Positions 62,093 to 64,000 of a DNA stretch of 64,000 nucleotides are shown here, piece after piece. The first letter of the stretch is position 1. Every line of letters begins with the position of its first letter. The position numbers and the translations under genes were made by a program. Under the pieces are notes generated by a model. The model searched no databases. It was not told the DNA's origin and worked only from the letters and a program-made list of their open reading frames with translations. The DNA lies in contig CAMHNO010000011.1 in assembly GCA_946186575.1 (NCBI GenBank), positions 1 to 64,000 of the forward strand, read 5' to 3'. The stretch comes from an uncultured Prevotellaceae bacterium (GTDB lineage: Bacteria; Bacteroidota; Bacteroidia; Bacteroidales; Muribaculaceae).

Positions 62093-64000
62093 GTGGAAAA
62101 GAGAACTTACACCTACGACGAAGCCTACCATGCTTCGTTAGAGTATTTCAAAGGCGACGAGCTCGCTGCAAGAGTGTGGGCAACGAAGTATGCCCTCAAG
62201 GACTCCTTTGGCCATCTCTATGAGCTCACTCCCGACGACATGCACCGGCGCATCGCAAGCGAGATAGCCCGCATTGAGAAAAAATATCCCAACCCCATGA
62301 GCCAAGAGCAGATATTTAATCTGCTAAAGAACTTCCGCTACATTGTGCCTCAAGGCAGCCCAATGGCCGGAATAGGCAATAATTTCCAGATTGGCTCTTT
62401 GAGCAACTGCTTTGTCATCGGACTCGACGGACAGCCCGACTCCTATGGAGGCATCATAAAGATCGACGAGGAGCAAGTGCAACTGATGAAGCGACGTGGC
62501 GGCGTGGGACACGACTTGTCGCACATACGCCCCATGGGGTCGCCTGTCAAAAACTCGGCATTGACATCCACAGGCCTTGTGCCTTTCATGGAGCGCTACA
62601 GCAACTCCACACGCGAGGTGGCTCAAGATGGTCGACGTGGTGCGCTAATGCTCACCGTGAGCATTAAGCACCCCGATAGTGAGCGGTTTATTGACGCAAA
62701 GATGACCGAGGGCAAAGTTACAGGTGCCAACGTGTCGGTTCGCATCGACGATGCTTTCATGCAGGCAGCAGTAGACGGCACCGACTACATTCAGCAATAC
62801 CCTATCGATGCCAAAGAGCCTATCTACACCAAGAAGATTGACGCAACCAAGTTGTGGAACAAAATTGTGCACAATGCATGGAAAAGTGCCGAGCCTGGTG
62901 TGCTGTTTTGGGACACTATCACACGCGAAGCAGTGCCCGACTGCTATGCCGACCTGGGCTTCCGCACCATCTCTACCAACCCCTGCGGCGAGATTCCATT
63001 GTGCCCCTACGATAGTTGCCGATTGATTGCTGTAAACCTCTACAGCTATGTGGTTAACCCCTTTACAAAGGACGCCTATTTCGACTTCGACAAATTTGCC
63101 GAGCACATTGGCTATGCTCAGCGCATGATGGATGACATCATCGACCTTGAGATGGAAAAAATCGAGGCCATTCTTGAAAAAATCAAGAGCGACCCAGAAA
63201 CCGAGGAGGTGAAACTAACCGAATTGAACTTATGGAAAAAGATTCGCGACAAGACGCTGAAAGGACGACGCACTGGCGTGGGAACCACAGCAGAGGGCGA
63301 CATGGTGGCAGCAATGGGGCTTACCTACGGCACTGATGAAGCAACCGCATTTTCGGTATCGGTTCACAAAGCTCTTGCGCTTGCTGCTTACCGCTCATCG
63401 GTAAACATGGCGCGAGAACGTGGCGCATTTGAAATATATGATGCCAAGCGCGAGGCCGGAAATCCTTTCATCGCTCGCATTAAGGAGGCCGATCCCGAGC
63501 TTTACGAAATGATGGTGAAATATGGCCGTCGCAACATTGCCTGCCTCACCATTGCTCCAACGGGAACCACAAGTATCTTAACACAGACCACCTCGGGCAT
63601 CGAGCCTGTGTTCCTTCCTGTCTACAAGCGTCGCCGTAAGGTCAACCCCAGCGACAAAGATGTGAGAGTGGACTATGTTGACGAATCGGGCGACTCGTTC
63701 GAGGAATACATAGTTTATCACCACAAGTTTATAACATGGATGCAAGCCAACGGCATTGAAGTGCGGCACGACTACTCTCAGGCCGAAATTGACGACCTTG
63801 TGAAGCGCTCGCCATATTATAAAGCAACAAGCAACGACGTTGACTGGCTCAACAAGGTGCGCATGCAAGGCGCAGTTCAGAAGTGGGTAGATCATTCGAT
63901 TAGTGTTACCATCAATCTCCCCAACGACATCAGCGAAGAGATGGTGGGCAAACTCTATATCGAGGCTTGGCGCTCGGGTTGCAAGGGCTGCACCGTTTAC
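62093..64000 (+). CDS. nrdJ: Adenosylcobalamin-dependent (class II) ribonucleotide reductase, 3' end outside window
   Basis: The open frame runs 636 codons to the window edge without a stop, so the protein is partial here. It reduces ribonucleotides to deoxyribonucleotides. Redox-active C106 lies in LSNCFVIG, and NPCGEIPL has C298 and E300, matching the active-site pair of class II enzymes. ACLTIAPTGTTS is the phosphate-binding PTG loop. There is no N-terminal ATP-cone. GTG at 62093 is the first possible start after an in-frame stop at 62081. Class II enzymes use B12 and work with or without oxygen. Confidence 0.93.
   Translation, partial: MEKRTYTYDEAYHASLEYFKGDELAARVWATKYALKDSFGHLYELTPDDMHRRIASEIARIEKKYPNPMSQEQIFNLLKNFRYIVPQGSPMAGIGNNFQIGSLSNCFVIGLDGQPDSYGGIIKIDEEQVQLMKRRGGVGHDLSHIRPMGSPVKNSALTSTGLVPFMERYSNSTREVAQDGRRGALMLTVSIKHPDSERFIDAKMTEGKVTGANVSVRIDDAFMQAAVDGTDYIQQYPIDAKEPIYTKKIDATKLWNKIVHNAWKSAEPGVLFWDTITREAVPDCYADLGFRTISTNPCGEIPLCPYDSCRLIAVNLYSYVVNPFTKDAYFDFDKFAEHIGYAQRMMDDIIDLEMEKIEAILEKIKSDPETEEVKLTELNLWKKIRDKTLKGRRTGVGTTAEGDMVAAMGLTYGTDEATAFSVSVHKALALAAYRSSVNMARERGAFEIYDAKREAGNPFIARIKEADPELYEMMVKYGRRNIACLTIAPTGTTSILTQTTSGIEPVFLPVYKRRRKVNPSDKDVRVDYVDESGDSFEEYIVYHHKFITWMQANGIEVRHDYSQAEIDDLVKRSPYYKATSNDVDWLNKVRMQGAVQKWVDHSISVTINLPNDISEEMVGKLYIEAWRSGCKGCTVY

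Overview
The window looks like a stretch of chromosome from an anaerobic gut-type member of the Bacteroidales (phylum Bacteroidota). I place it near Muribaculaceae/Prevotellaceae but cannot fix the family. The reasons are: Bacteroidota-type promoters (TTTG, about 20 nt, then TAnnTTTG) in front of many genes and few Shine-Dalgarno sequences; an atp operon that starts with atpD-atpC; a fused NuoCD and an 11-subunit NADH dehydrogenase-like complex without NuoE/F/G; a two-gene methylmalonyl-CoA mutase; and lipoproteins of the fimbrillin and S41 kinds. I see no phage, no intact insertion sequence, no CRISPR array and no rRNA.

Layout. 1-6017: a small HsdR_N-type nuclease, PcrA/UvrD helicase, carboxynorspermidine decarboxylase, and a convergent ABC-F ATPase. 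6200-10639: an exported GH2 beta-galactosidase, an M64 (IgA-peptidase family) metallopeptidase and a small barrel protein in one probable operon. 10713-13282: a DUF362 protein divergent from a sugar acetyltransferase and a YdcZ-type transporter. 13359-30591 (minus strand): the centrepiece, a gap-poor run nuoA-B-CD-H, atpD-C-B-E-F-H-A-G, nuoI-J-K-L-M-N, so the complete F1Fo-ATP synthase operon sits inside the nuo operon. 31313-38277: M23 peptidase, short-chain fatty acid transporter, phosphoglycerate kinase, a YfhO-type membrane protein and a GT2 glycosyltransferase. 38567-42532: methylmalonyl-CoA mutase small and large subunits. 42726-46660: a barrel protein, a CotH-domain protein with a dockerin-like tail and a degenerate M16 peptidase homologue. 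46746-48712: a CAT-anticodon tRNA, a terminator hairpin and a U32 peptidase-family gene. 48713-52656: an accessory patch with an inverted-repeat-bounded element, a fimbrillin-like lipoprotein, an S41 lipoprotein and a C-terminal stump of a formylglycine-generating-enzyme-like gene. 52657-60190 (minus): housekeeping genes (nitrilase-family amidase, PlsC-like acyltransferase, hypothetical, phosphohexomutase, M18 aminopeptidase, DUF5063, nadD, gmk, YicC). 60533-64000: a 5'-nucleotidase-family enzyme and the first 636 codons of a class II (B12-dependent) ribonucleotide reductase, cut by the window end.

How it fits together. The nuo-atp block would link an electron-transfer proton pump to proton-driven ATP synthesis in one transcription unit. 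Methylmalonyl-CoA mutase fits the succinate-to-propionate route of these fermenters, and with the class II reductase it makes the cell a user of cobalamin. The GH2/M64/lipoprotein/CotH genes belong to the secreted and surface repertoire for host or dietary glycoproteins. The strongest candidates for something little described are the nested nuo-atp super-operon with its structured leader and internal stem-loop, the inverted-repeat element at 48729-48959, and the formylglycine-enzyme stump at 52426-52614.
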